DNA of 64,000 nt from Candidatus Jettenia sp. (GCA_021650895.1 CP091278.1:3129659-3193658); one strand, 5' to 3'. Positions 24,651-33,417 are shown, counted from the first letter of the stretch. Notes: a model not told the origin generated them from the sequence alone. Made by a program: numbers and translations.

Positions 24651-25859
24651 GTGGCGGTAAGGTATCGTAAGTATTTCCAGCAATGCAAGGGGAAGAGAAA
24701 CAAAGGCGACCAATACGGTAAGCTGATTGCAAAGGGTGTTAACTGCGAAGGGAAACGAAGTAAGAATTGTCCAGAAGGTATACCAAAAGATAAGCCTTGT
24801 GGTGGATGGGCAATCGAATTTAGAGACCAGCATGGCAAATGGCAAAGCATTATCAAGCCAGGATTCACCAAGACGACAGCTAAAGAAGCATACCTTGAGA
24901 TAACAAGAAATATCCAAAGAGGTCTCTTTGACCTGCCTATCCTGCAAAAGATGCCTAAAATTATCGTTGAAGCATATGCCAGGAAATACCTTGAACATAT
25001 CAAGGGTAGCATACCAGAGAATACCTTTGTAAATAGACAAACGGCGGTGAATGCTATCATAAGACGTCTAGGGGGCTTTGAGCTTTCCAGGCTTAATGTA
25101 GTTCTAATACAAAGATTTTGTACAGATGTATTGCAGATAGATAAGGCGAAAGCGTCAACGGTGAATCAGTATTGTTCTATTCTTAAGCTTATCCTTGATA
25201 TGGCCATACAAGAAAGAGTTATTAACACGAATCCTATGCAGGGATTTAGACGGCTAAAGGTGGATGAAACTTCCAAGAGGATATTGACGAATGAGGAAAT
25301 AAGGACAATTCTTGACGAATCTATACTACCTATGGATAGTGATCGCATGGCTATTCTTATTGGTATGTTTACGGGTCTTCGCCTGATGGATGTTATAGGG
25401 CTTGAATGGTCAAACATAGATTTTAGTAACGCTAAGATTACTTTAATACCACAGAAAACAGGCAGATGCATTACACTGCCGTTATCTGGCTATCTGCTAG
25501 GTGAATTAAAAAGGTATAAAGAATTAATGCCTGACAGAGGATGCCACTTATTCTGTGATGGAGAACTTGACATTATTGCAGGGAGAAACTTTAGCAGGTA
25601 TTTTGTAAACCTATTCAAGAGATTAGGCATGAACGGTATTTCATTCCATAACTTACGCCACACGAATGCCAGCAAGTTTACTGAAGTTGTCCAGGACGTT
25701 ACTATTGCATCAAAGCTATTAGGCCATAGCCACACAGATATTACTATGGGCTATATCCATAAAGACTTTAACTCACAGAAAGAAGCTATTGAGAAGTTCA
25801 CAAATCACATGCTTTCTTTGCAAGAGTACGAACGTGGTACGAATCAGAAAATAGCATAG
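24651..25859 (+). CDS. int: Tyrosine recombinase / integrase
   Basis: The start is GTG at 24651 with GAAAGGGGGTAATT upstream; longer frames would run through a terminator hairpin. The product is 402 residues. The N-terminus is a basic arm-binding region ('RYRKYFQQCKGKRNKGDQYG'). A core-binding SAM-like domain follows ('PKIIVEAYARKYLEHIKGS ... AVNAIIRRLGGFELSRL'). The catalytic domain holds R in FTGLRLMDVIGLEW (about 244), HNLRHTNAS (about 332), LLGHSHTDITMGY with the H and the nucleophilic tyrosine. It integrates the element by recombination between 16-base cores; the right core is 43 bases downstream. Control probably involves the leader hairpin and the AlpA-like protein. Confidence 0.93.
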   Translation: MAVRYRKYFQQCKGKRNKGDQYGKLIAKGVNCEGKRSKNCPEGIPKDKPCGGWAIEFRDQHGKWQSIIKPGFTKTTAKEAYLEITRNIQRGLFDLPILQKMPKIIVEAYARKYLEHIKGSIPENTFVNRQTAVNAIIRRLGGFELSRLNVVLIQRFCTDVLQIDKAKASTVNQYCSILKLILDMAIQERVINTNPMQGFRRLKVDETSKRILTNEEIRTILDESILPMDSDRMAILIGMFTGLRLMDVIGLEWSNIDFSNAKITLIPQKTGRCITLPLSGYLLGELKRYKELMPDRGCHLFCDGELDIIAGRNFSRYFVNLFKRLGMNGISFHNLRHTNASKFTEVVQDVTIASKLLGHSHTDITMGYIHKDFNSQKEAIEKFTNHMLSLQEYERGTNQKIA

Positions 25860-25901
25860 TATCGTAAGTATTTTATAATCAAAGTGTTATGAAAAATTGG
25901 A

Positions 25902-25917
25902 TTATTTTACGGTAAAT
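25902..25917. repeat. Right attachment core (attR) in the 3' end of the cupredoxin gene
   Basis: TTATTTTACGGTAAAT is identical to 15985-16000. On the minus strand it reads ATTTACCGTAAAATAA, covering the codons Thr-Val-Lys-stop and most of the preceding Phe of the host gene, so recombination preserves the reading frame. Confidence 0.85.
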
Positions 25918-26537
25918 TCCACCTTAGCAGGGGGGCCTGATATAACCTTGATTTGTTGATCTTCCGATTTGCCCCGTTCACTCCATAATTTTACCGTATA
26001 CTCTCCTGGCGGTACATCGGTAATGGAAAAACTCCCATCGTTACTCACCCTTGTAAAATATGGATTTTGTAAAACCAGGATGTAGGCAAGCATGTCGACA
26101 TGCACGTTGCAACGGATAGAGGCAATACCTGATTTATGAAAGGTAAAAGATCTTATTTCACCCTTAAGCCACGTCCCCAAATTCATATTGTCCGCTACAA
26201 TATCCGGAGAATAGACATTATGCTGAACGCTATCGCTGTTAAGAAAATCAACGGTAGTTCCCTTTACTATAGGAAGTACATGGGGAATGAAGGCCATATT
26301 TTTTTGATCCATAACAGCATGTTCTGTTGGTGGCTCAAAAGTGTTTGGCATATTTTCAATATAAACAATGGCATCCTTTAAGTATTTAGGCTTTTTTGCA
26401 GTGATAGTGCCAGTGATTACTGCTGAACTGCTTTCACCGGCGGATATATGGCGCAGGTGAATTCCTGTTACAAAAAATACGGTAAAAACTAAAATAATTG
26501 GGACCTTTATATAAATCCACATATTTTTAGTGTACAT
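25902..26537 (-). CDS. Cupredoxin-domain protein with a carboxypeptidase-regulatory-like C-terminus
   Basis: The start is at the ATG behind TAAGGAGATTATCT, giving 211 residues. A signal anchor (IYIKVPIILVFTVFFVTGIHL) is followed by a plastocyanin-like domain: 'AVITGTITAKKPKYLKDAIVYIEN', 'PIVKGTTVDFLNSDSVQHNVYS' and 'GIASIRCNVHVDMLAYILVL'. These provide the His ... Cys-x-x-His type copper ligands of the 'methylamine utilization protein' group. A short beta-sandwich 'VSNDGSFSITDVPPGEYTVKLW' ends the protein. It is exported and probably carries electrons or binds copper in the periplasm or anammoxosome-like lumen. Its 3' end is the integration site of the neighbouring element. Confidence 0.85.
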   Translation of the reverse strand: MYTKNMWIYIKVPIILVFTVFFVTGIHLRHISAGESSSAVITGTITAKKPKYLKDAIVYIENMPNTFEPPTEHAVMDQKNMAFIPHVLPIVKGTTVDFLNSDSVQHNVYSPDIVADNMNLGTWLKGEIRSFTFHKSGIASIRCNVHVDMLAYILVLQNPYFTRVSNDGSFSITDVPPGEYTVKLWSERGKSEDQQIKVISGPPAKVEFTVK

Positions 26538-26635
26538 AGATAATCTCCTTATAACATGCTTCAAAAGGTATCTATAAAAGGCAAAAAATATAGAGTTGGG
26601 AGCAAATGAGTCACAAAAGAGATAAATACATTTAC

Positions 26636-27661
26636 CTATCCTCTATGGAATATATCCAAAAAGAATAATAAGAAATATCCAATCAGTAAAACAAACCAAC
26701 TAAAAGTCATGATAAATTCCAGGGTTGTAGAAAAGGACATAGAAAAATTTTCGGAGAGCATGCTGTAAATATCCTCCAGGGCATCGAGTGTTTTGTTAAT
26801 ATTCGTCTTCCATGCCTCCAGATGAAGTTTTTTCGCCACAAGATCAAACAACCGTGCTGAATACCAATCCCCGATAAGTTTGATATTGCGTTCCGTAGCC
26901 TCAGATTCCAGGATTGATTTTGTGCGTATTTCTATAATCTCACGCAGTGAATGCCGGATCTCCCGTGATTTAAGCCACGGTATTTTCCTTGCTGTTGTCT
27001 TCTGTAAAAGGAGTGCCGCCTTCTCTAGCCGCTTTTCCGATTCGTGTTCCAATACCCGTAATCTCAGTAACTGAAGATGGGCAATCTCAAGAAGTTCGAT
27101 ATTACTGGCAAAATCACCACGGGGGTCAAAGATAAAAGTCCCATCCCAGTCTACAATGGTTATGTCATCCTGGGTATATTTAATATTGAATTTAAGTGTT
27201 GTATTAATCTCCTCTTCGTCTAAAGGTATTCGTTCTGTTTTGAGAAGCCCTGCGATACTGCTCTTATGTTCTGAGATAATGTTCTCAGGATTTCCTTCAT
27301 AATCAGATACACAATATACGCTGTGTTCTTCATCAAAGTAAGGATCGCATTGATATTCCCCCAAAAAGGTTCTGCATTGAATAAGGAGCGCTTGTTTGAG
27401 ATCAAAGACATGTCTGTCTAATATATCCTCCAAAGCGACAGATGCCTCCACAATGACAATTTTTGGCGGGCAGTATTTTACGATGAGATCAACTATCCTG
27501 TTTTCAATAGATATTTTTTCGATTTTAACGATCATCTGCTTTGGCATTACATCGGGATACGAAGGCGAGCTCTTGGCCTTTTTAATATCAACAATCTCGG
27601 CAGTGCCGAGATCCATCTTCGTAATTCCCAGAAGAAAAAAGACCAAAGTGCCTTTGACCAT
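26636..27661 (-). CDS. RMD1/YagE (DUF155)-like membrane protein
   Basis: The preferred start is the ATG at 27661 with TGGAGATTAATCGT upstream (341 residues); a TTG at 27754 would add 31 residues but lacks a ribosome site. The central block 'DWDGTFIFDPRGDFASNIELLEIAHLQLLRLRVLEHESEKRLEKA' matches the RMD1/DUF155 pattern, in which an 'n-eLle-a--QLL-lR-yd' helix precedes a long coiled coil. A C-terminal membrane anchor 'FIMTFSWFVLLIGYFLLFFL' follows. Family members sit in mitochondrial or bacterial membranes with unclear roles. It is downstream of the MAT gene on the same strand. Confidence 0.65.
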   Translation of the reverse strand: MVKGTLVFFLLGITKMDLGTAEIVDIKKAKSSPSYPDVMPKQMIVKIEKISIENRIVDLIVKYCPPKIVIVEASVALEDILDRHVFDLKQALLIQCRTFLGEYQCDPYFDEEHSVYCVSDYEGNPENIISEHKSSIAGLLKTERIPLDEEEINTTLKFNIKYTQDDITIVDWDGTFIFDPRGDFASNIELLEIAHLQLLRLRVLEHESEKRLEKAALLLQKTTARKIPWLKSREIRHSLREIIEIRTKSILESEATERNIKLIGDWYSARLFDLVAKKLHLEAWKTNINKTLDALEDIYSMLSENFSMSFSTTLEFIMTFSWFVLLIGYFLLFFLDIFHRG

Positions 27662-27789
27662 ACGATTAATCTCCACAGATAAATTTCCGGTTAGCGGTGG
27701 AAGACGATTGTTTGTTCGTATCTCTTGATCCTTTACTGGCGCATCGGAGAACAAGGTATTATTTTGATAGGGATTATCGTTTTACAAGA

Positions 27790-28971
27790 CTAAAAGAGTA
27801 AATAATGCCTTTCTAAAATCCCGACCCATAATTGCGGCATTTGATCGAGGTGCTTTTTTATGATACTTCTGCATCTCTCTTCCCACACTTTTTTTGTAAG
27901 GTCAGTGTGAATCTTTACGTGTACCATTTGGGGTTCCGTGATCGGCATCCCTATCTGACTTACGAGATAGCATTCTGCCTCTAAAATATGAGGGTCCTGC
28001 GTTAGCTCTGCCGATATCCCGTTGGCAACGAGATTATATAATTTACCCGTATGGGTAATAGGATTTTTCCCTGCTGCAGCCTCAAGAGTCATGGGCCGGT
28101 AAGGGGTGATTAACCCATTAGCCCTGTTACCTCTGCCTACCTGCCCATCGTCCCCGCATTCAGCGCTTGTCCCGGTCACGGTTAAATACACAATATCCTT
28201 CTCATAGTTATCGGCAGCATTTATTACCACGGTGACTTTGAGAGATGTCCTTTTTCTTACAAAGATCTGGACATATTCAAGTATGTCTTTTTTTACCTGA
28301 AAATATTTTTCCTTGGATGGGATGAACCTTGAGACAAGAGCCATAGCAATGGTAAGGTTTATGTGGTCCTGTACTCGTATACCCATGATTTTAATGTCTT
28401 CGCCAATTACAGGAAATTCTTGTTTCACCGCAGGTGAATTTAAAAATTGTTCGGTTTGATAGACGAGAGATTCCGTTTCTGTGAAAGGTGAAAAACCAAC
28501 ACCAATCGAGGTATCGTTTGCCAGTGGGATTAAGCTTTCGAAAGTTGCCCGCAGGTCTGCACTCCCTGTTCTGATCTTCGTTTCAACAATGACATTTTTT
28601 TCGGGTTCTAAAAATCTCAACTGTTTACCGAGCCAATGATGAGTTGTCTTCCTTGCGATCTCTTCCAGAGGTACTTTTTCATCTCCCAGGGCTTCCACGG
28701 CCCTGCCTACAGCAATGAATTGCAGGGGGGTTATTACCTTTCCACCGCCGAAATATACCTCGGAGCGCCCGCCTACAAGAAGGCACTTATCGATGTTATG
28801 GTGTAATACCCTGCCAAATTTTTCTCTGTAATATCGGGAGAAGGCAATGCTTAATTCTTCGGCTGCACGGTCGCATAACGTGTCGGGATGGCCCAATCCT
28901 TTGCGTTCAACAATTTCAGCGGCAGATTCCCGGGAAGGCAAATTTTTCGTTTTCTCTATAAGTATTTCCAT
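27790..28971 (-). CDS. mat: Archaeal-type methionine adenosyltransferase
   Basis: A 393-residue enzyme making S-adenosylmethionine from methionine and ATP. It is unlike bacterial MetK and matches the archaeal MAT family: '[20 protein letters not shown]', '[21 protein letters not shown]', '[15 protein letters not shown]', '[17 protein letters not shown]', '[48 protein letters not shown]'. The length is normal for the archaeal group (about 400). Its presence in a bacterium suggests ancient transfer. The upstream neighbour is a universal stress protein gene (28985), separated by only 13 bases and on the same strand, so the two are probably cotranscribed. Confidence 0.92.
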   Translation of the reverse strand: MEILIEKTKNLPSRESAAEIVERKGLGHPDTLCDRAAEELSIAFSRYYREKFGRVLHHNIDKCLLVGGRSEVYFGGGKVITPLQFIAVGRAVEALGDEKVPLEEIARKTTHHWLGKQLRFLEPEKNVIVETKIRTGSADLRATFESLIPLANDTSIGVGFSPFTETESLVYQTEQFLNSPAVKQEFPVIGEDIKIMGIRVQDHINLTIAMALVSRFIPSKEKYFQVKKDILEYVQIFVRKRTSLKVTVVINAADNYEKDIVYLTVTGTSAECGDDGQVGRGNRANGLITPYRPMTLEAAAGKNPITHTGKLYNLVANGISAELTQDPHILEAECYLVSQIGMPITEPQMVHVKIHTDLTKKVWEERCRSIIKKHLDQMPQLWVGILERHYLLF

Positions 28972-28984
28972 ATCAGATGAGGGT

Positions 28985-29449
28985 TTAAGGTACTACAAAC
29001 TCATGCCCGGGGCGTTTAACGCATAAAACCGGGCAGGGGGCTTGTCTCACAACCTTTTCTGCCGTGCTTCCCAGTAATGCATGGGAAAGGCCTGTTCGTC
29101 CGTGGGTTGCGATAGTAATCAGATCAACATTATATTTTTTAGCAGCTTTAATAATCTCAAGATGTGGCGTTCCCCGTGTGATAATGTTTTCAACCTCTAT
29201 CTTCTCAAGAAACCGTTTTGGTACTAAACGGTGGATGGTCTTTTTCGCTTCCTGTTCCATATTGCTATATATTTGGGAAAGAGGACTGGTAGTCCCTCCA
29301 AGACCTATACTGATATCTAACTTGGGAATTACATGCAGAATATACAGCTTTGACTTCCGTTCCAAAGCAAAATCCAGTGCATATTTTAAGGCATGTTTTG
29401 CGTACGTAGAGAAATCGGTAGGAAATAGAATTTTTTCAATTTTAATCAT
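28985..29449 (-). CDS. Universal stress protein (UspA family)
   Basis: A 154-residue single UspA domain. It starts 'KIEKILFPTDFSTYAKHALKYALDFA' and has the ATP-binding end 'IDLITIATHGRTGLSHALLGSTAEKVVRQAPCPVLCVK'-type block (read here as VDLITIATHGRTGL, then GSTAEKVVRQAPCPVLCV). The G-2x-G-9x-G(S/T) signature suggests nucleotide binding. Such proteins accumulate under stress or growth arrest. The ATG has CAGGAGC upstream. It is adjacent to the MAT gene and close to heat-shock and carbon-storage genes. Confidence 0.92.
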   Translation of the reverse strand: MIKIEKILFPTDFSTYAKHALKYALDFALERKSKLYILHVIPKLDISIGLGGTTSPLSQIYSNMEQEAKKTIHRLVPKRFLEKIEVENIITRGTPHLEIIKAAKKYNVDLITIATHGRTGLSHALLGSTAEKVVRQAPCPVLCVKRPGHEFVVP

Positions 29450-29557
29450 GATATCAGCTCCTGAACAAGGGTTTATAAACTATCCGAGAATTAAGATCGT
29501 AAAATGTATGTATGAAAATAGCTATTCTCGTATAACCTTTTTGATAGATGTGTCGTA

Positions 29558-30070
29558 TTATCTTCTCCACTCTACGCGTATAAATTTCCTATTTTCGTAT
29601 TTTTTATATTCTACTTCTCCGTCATATGCCTTGAATAAGATAGATCCGATACGCTGTGCCAGCGTGCCTGTTGTGGTATGTATCTCAATTTCATTCGTTT
29701 TTTCCTGAATCTTCATGATTCTTTTTAAAGGATTAAATGTCTTTGAGCGCTCATCCTCATTGCGGATAAGGTTCATTATCTCTTGTTTATGCTCCTTGAG
29801 AAAATTGCCCTTCAGTTTTACGATACCACCCGGCACATTTTCTTTTATCTTCTTGCATGCGGGACAAATCTTCCAATTGATGTTTTTCAGCGCTTTTTTC
29901 TCTTTGTAAAGTTTGGGATCGAGAAACCACTTCTTATTGTGGTAAACGGCGGTACAATCCTTACAAATAGAAACATCCGGTAATCCCTTCCCCTTCGGTG
30001 GCAAATAGGGATCGTTTTCATCAAAAAGCTGAGATCTTGTATGTTTGTTAAACCTTGAACTTTTTTTCAT
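29558..30070 (-). CDS. BCAM0308-like zinc-binding protein
   Basis: A 170-residue protein. Two CxxC pairs, ICKDCTAVYHNKKW and ICPACKKIKENVPGGIVKL, form a zinc ribbon. They are followed by 'KEHKQEIMNLIRNEDERSKTFNPLKRIMKI' and a C-terminal part with 'IEIHTTTGTLAQRIGSILFKAYDGE'. This order matches the BCAM0308 family of small bacterial proteins, which look like the N-terminal zinc part of NMD3. The function is not established; nucleic-acid or ribosome binding is a guess from the fold. It lies between UspA and Hsp20 genes on the same strand. Confidence 0.75.
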   Translation of the reverse strand: MKKSSRFNKHTRSQLFDENDPYLPPKGKGLPDVSICKDCTAVYHNKKWFLDPKLYKEKKALKNINWKICPACKKIKENVPGGIVKLKGNFLKEHKQEIMNLIRNEDERSKTFNPLKRIMKIQEKTNEIEIHTTTGTLAQRIGSILFKAYDGEVEYKKYENRKFIRVEWRR

Positions 30071-30170
30071 AATTATTCGTTTTCCTTTTTATTGAACATG
30101 TATAAATTCTTATAGAAAATAGATGACGTATTATACCTATTACGGTTCAGAGTAATTTTTATAATCTCTT

Positions 30171-30611
30171 TCAACCTCCCTTCACAGGAATCTTTTTTAT
30201 TCCTGATTTCTCACATTTTGGTAAGATAATCTCAAGTATCCCCTTTTTATATTCTGCCTTTACCTGATGGAATTTTACTGATGCAGGCAGCGCAACAGAC
30301 CTGGAAAAATATCCGCAACATCTTTCCAAAAGGTGATAATTCTTTTCTTTTTCTTCTTTATCGACCCTCTTTTCACCCTGAATTGTTAACGTATTGCCGA
30401 TGATTGAAATATTAATATCCTTTGGTTCAATTCCAGGTACCTCCATCTTTATCATAATGCCTTTATCGTCTTCAGAGACATCCAAAGGAGGCATCAACCC
30501 TGTTCCTACGATTATATCTCCTTCCTGAAAATTACTTAAGAGTTTATTCATCTCATTCCTAAATGCATTTAATAGGGGTAAATAGGATAATTTCTTTGTT
30601 ATAGGCGACAT
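30171..30611 (-). CDS. Hsp20 / alpha-crystallin small heat-shock protein
   Basis: A 146-residue chaperone; the start is the ATG behind TTGGAGGAATATTTC. The alpha-crystallin domain runs from about 45 to 140: 'PPLDVSEDDKGIMIKMEVPGIEPKDINISIIGNTLTIQGEK', then 'YHLLERCCGYFSRSVALPASVKFHQVKAEYKKGILEIILPK' with the canonical A-y-dGvL-i--PK pattern (here AEYKKGILEIILPK) and a short C-terminal IPVKGG. It holds unfolding proteins in the cytosol in an ATP-independent way. It is one of several stress genes grouped here. Confidence 0.95.
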   Translation of the reverse strand: MSPITKKLSYLPLLNAFRNEMNKLLSNFQEGDIIVGTGLMPPLDVSEDDKGIMIKMEVPGIEPKDINISIIGNTLTIQGEKRVDKEEKEKNYHLLERCCGYFSRSVALPASVKFHQVKAEYKKGILEIILPKCEKSGIKKIPVKGG

Positions 30612-30653
30612 GAAATATTCCTCCAAAATAGAAAATAAACCCGATGGTATGTT

Positions 30654-32240
30654 TTATTGATAAATATGGTAATCGATATCCGGAAAGATATTATCCTTAC
30701 TTTCAATATCAGAGAGCCACATATCATCGATAGCGTTTGTCCGGATATCATCATACAGTTTTGTAAAACGGAAGAGGTGGTCTTTTGTCCTCTTTGCAGC
30801 ATATTCCGCCATCTTACCGGTTTTCATGATAAAAGCCCAATCGCTGCTTTGTGCCAACAGAAGTTCCCGAGCAGCCTGATTGAGCGCCCGGTTTTGTAAT
30901 GAGTTTCCCTGCACGTGCGGATATGCTTTCACCAGCTCGACCATACGATCCGCTGCCTTATGGAGGTGACGGTAAATCCAATCGTTGTTTTCATTCTGCC
31001 AATACTCATGATATCCCTTATATCCCCAACTCGAGGGAGAAGGTGTGGAAATCTGATTATTCGGATACATCTCAAGGTAATCTGATGGGGTAATAAGTGA
31101 GATTATCTTCTGATGAGATGCAATTTTTCTGAGTAAGAAATTAATCCAGTCAGGCCCTTCAAACCACCAATGGCCAAAGAGCTCTGCATCGTAGGGTGCG
31201 ACAATAACAGGCTTCCGGTCCATGATCGATGCAAGATGCTCTACCTGTTTTTCCCGGTTAAAGAGAAAGTTTGCTGCATGCTCAGAGGCCTTGTTTAAGG
31301 CATTTTCACGCAGATAGGGTTCTTTATGGTTGGTCTTGCCGGTGATCCGATAATATTTAATGCCTATGTTTGAACGCTTACCATCCCCGTGGAGATAAGG
31401 TTGTATGTAATCATAATCAAGGTCAAAACCTACATCCCGGTAAAATTCACGATAGGAGAAATCACCGGGGTATCCTTCCTGAGAACTCCAAACCTGTTTG
31501 GAGGATTCCGCATCCCTTCCAAAAGCTGCTATACCTGAAGAGCAATAAATAGGGGCGTAAACACCGTACCGAGGCCTGGGAGATGCGAAGATGAGTCCGT
31601 GCGTTTCCAGGATAAAAAAACGGATATTTGCCTCCCTGAGTATCTGTTCTATCGCATGATCGTAAGCACATTCAGGCAGCCATATGCCCTGCGGCTTTTT
31701 ACCGAAATGCTTCTCATAATGCTCTGTTGCTACATGAATTTGAGCGCGCAAAGCGTTCATATTGTTACCGATAAGGGGTAAGAAACCATGGGTAGCAGCA
31801 CACGTTATTATCTCTAGTTTGCCCATGTCCTGGAATTTCCTGAAAGCCTGGACAATATTTTGATGATATTTTTCCTCATATACCTGTTTAGCGTTCTTGA
31901 AATACGTGTGATACATCTGTGCAAGTTTGTTAAATTCCGGTTGTTGTTTCGTTCTCCGTATTTCTTTTTCAGCCAGCTCGATCCGTTTATCGATATATCG
32001 GATATAGCGGGATTGTAAAAGCGCATCAGTGAGCATAGAAATCAATGGGGGGGTCAGGGACATCGTTAAACGGAAATCAATCCCATCCTCAATCAGTTTA
32101 TCAAAGACGTTAATAAGGGGGATATAGGTTTCCGTAATAGACTCGAAAAGCCAATCTTCTTCCAGGTATTCATGATATTCCGGATGACGGACAAACGGCA
32201 GGTGTGCATGCAAAATGAGTGACAGATAGCCCTTTCCCAT
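30654..32240 (-). CDS. Glycoside hydrolase family 57 protein, probable 1,4-alpha-glucan branching enzyme
   Basis: A 528-residue GH57 protein. It starts 'GYLSLILHAHLPFVRHPEY' (GH57 motif 1 with the HAHLP histidines) and has 'GIWLPECAYDHAIEQIL' with the catalytic Glu near 190. 'VIVAPYDAELFGHWWFEGPDWI' holds the catalytic Asp near 350, followed by a DUF1957-like C-terminal helical part ('LLLAQSSDWAFIMKTG'). The length and motifs fit branching enzymes of the TK1436 type, which introduce alpha-1,6 branches in glycogen. It is followed by the Hsp20 gene and preceded by a DUF4912 gene 21 bases away; that pairing is common for GH57 enzymes. Confidence 0.9.
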   Translation of the reverse strand: MGKGYLSLILHAHLPFVRHPEYHEYLEEDWLFESITETYIPLINVFDKLIEDGIDFRLTMSLTPPLISMLTDALLQSRYIRYIDKRIELAEKEIRRTKQQPEFNKLAQMYHTYFKNAKQVYEEKYHQNIVQAFRKFQDMGKLEIITCAATHGFLPLIGNNMNALRAQIHVATEHYEKHFGKKPQGIWLPECAYDHAIEQILREANIRFFILETHGLIFASPRPRYGVYAPIYCSSGIAAFGRDAESSKQVWSSQEGYPGDFSYREFYRDVGFDLDYDYIQPYLHGDGKRSNIGIKYYRITGKTNHKEPYLRENALNKASEHAANFLFNREKQVEHLASIMDRKPVIVAPYDAELFGHWWFEGPDWINFLLRKIASHQKIISLITPSDYLEMYPNNQISTPSPSSWGYKGYHEYWQNENNDWIYRHLHKAADRMVELVKAYPHVQGNSLQNRALNQAARELLLAQSSDWAFIMKTGKMAEYAAKRTKDHLFRFTKLYDDIRTNAIDDMWLSDIESKDNIFPDIDYHIYQ

Positions 32241-32261
32241 ACGCTATATTCCTCGTAAACG

Positions 32262-33224
32262 TTAAGTTCTCAAAAGATTTGCAGGCGATGATACAGCCTC
32301 TTTGAGCATTTCCTGCCAATCCCTGTGTGCCCTCTCAAATACAGATTCACTGATTCCGAGGCCTATAGGGATGAATGCCTTTTTGTAAAGCTCTTCAATA
32401 TACATCCACTCTCTGTCAATTACCTCTGATACGCCCGCAGGAGGAGTCCTGATGATATTTGATCTTGCCAGGATACGGAATGTTCCATTCGGGGTGAGGA
32501 ATCCGATATCAACACAAAAGGATGTATTTGGTTTATCCGCGTAAATATACCAACTTTGTGCCCCGGCAGGAATTTCAATATCAAAACGGGTATTGGCGTT
32601 ATTGCCGTTAAAGATTGTATTCGTCACATCATAGACCCTTAATATCATTTTTACATTACGCGCCAGGGTACCAAGGGTACTCAACACGGTATCTATTACA
32701 TCCTTCCTTATCTCCCAATAAGTAAAGAGATAGGATGGATCCCGCGCCATTAATACAATCTGATTATCCTGGTAACCAATCGGAAGCTCTGGAGTAATCT
32801 GTGGAGAAAAGACCTTTTTTTCTTCAAGTATGTGTTGAACCTCTTTCTCCCTATCATATGCCACCTCATAATCACTTACCGGTTTATCCTTATCGGTAAC
32901 TTCCTGTTCTTGTTGTTTTTCTTCAGGAATACCAGGAAGTTCTGGAATTGCCGGAGCGCTTATAGCTTCTTTTTCCCCGGTTCTGTAAGGGGATTTTTTC
33001 AACTCATCGGAAGGGATTTCCTGAATATCTGGCCACATATCTTCATTAACAACTCCCCATTCCTGCTCAGAAGCCTCTTCATGAGACGAGATGTCGGCCA
33101 TGCCAAAAAACCTGTTCCAGATAAGTCTGATGTAATCTTTTATCTTTTTCCAAAGTATCCCGCAAATGGCCTTGATAACTTCAAGAGTAAGAAAAAATAT
33201 TTCTTTTATAATTTCTTTATCCAT
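32262..33224 (-). CDS. DUF4912-domain protein
   Basis: A 320-residue protein. An N-terminal region with a possible amphipathic segment ('EIIKEIFFLTLEVIKAICGILWKKI') and a Pro/Glu-rich linker (about 45-150) lead into the DUF4912 domain. That domain reads 'QIVLMARDPSYLFTYWEIRKDVID', 'LRVYDVT' then 'FDIEIPAGAQSWYIYADKPNTSFCVDIGFLTPNGTFRILARSN', then 'PPAGVSEVIDREWM'. DUF4912 proteins are usually encoded beside GH57 alpha-glucan enzymes, as here, and are thought to bind glucans or regulate the enzyme; this is inference from context. A possible head of the transcript for the GH57 and hsp20 genes. Confidence 0.85.
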   Translation of the reverse strand: MDKEIIKEIFFLTLEVIKAICGILWKKIKDYIRLIWNRFFGMADISSHEEASEQEWGVVNEDMWPDIQEIPSDELKKSPYRTGEKEAISAPAIPELPGIPEEKQQEQEVTDKDKPVSDYEVAYDREKEVQHILEEKKVFSPQITPELPIGYQDNQIVLMARDPSYLFTYWEIRKDVIDTVLSTLGTLARNVKMILRVYDVTNTIFNGNNANTRFDIEIPAGAQSWYIYADKPNTSFCVDIGFLTPNGTFRILARSNIIRTPPAGVSEVIDREWMYIEELYKKAFIPIGLGISESVFERAHRDWQEMLKEAVSSPANLLRT

Positions 33225-33417
33225 AAGAAGAGTAATCCATAATCAAATTCTCATTTTTATCATGAAGTATTTTGCCTTTATTTAAATAATGGCAAAATAC
33301 AAACTTAACCGGGATATTATAATTTAAAAAAATTATATATCAAATAACAGCGAACGGTCAATAAAATTCAATTTGAGAAACGCTCCTGCTGCTTTTTTTC
33401 CCGATCTGATATTTGGC
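33225..33417. other. Divergent intergenic region
   Basis: AT-rich gap between the minus-strand DUF4912 gene and the plus-strand stress protein gene. Apart from the promoter at 33418-33445 nothing specific is seen. Confidence 0.4.

Larger units (their letters stand above)
15985..25917. mobile_element. Integrative element of about 9.9 kb, satellite-like
   Basis: It is bounded by exact 16-base direct repeats TTATTTTACGGTAAAT at 15985-16000 and 25902-25917. A tyrosine recombinase gene ends 43 bases from the right repeat. The right copy encodes the last codons (Phe-Thr-Val-Lys-stop) of a cupredoxin-domain gene, so insertion left that gene intact. The cargo includes a terminase-small-subunit-like protein, a degenerate AAA+ protein, a MerR-type HTH protein, a D5/P4-like primase-helicase, a PC4-like protein, an ERCC4-type nuclease, an AlpA-like HTH protein and a Dam-type methylase. 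No capsid, tail, relaxase or type IV secretion gene is visible. The set resembles phage satellites or P4-type elements; this classification is an inference. Confidence 0.8.
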
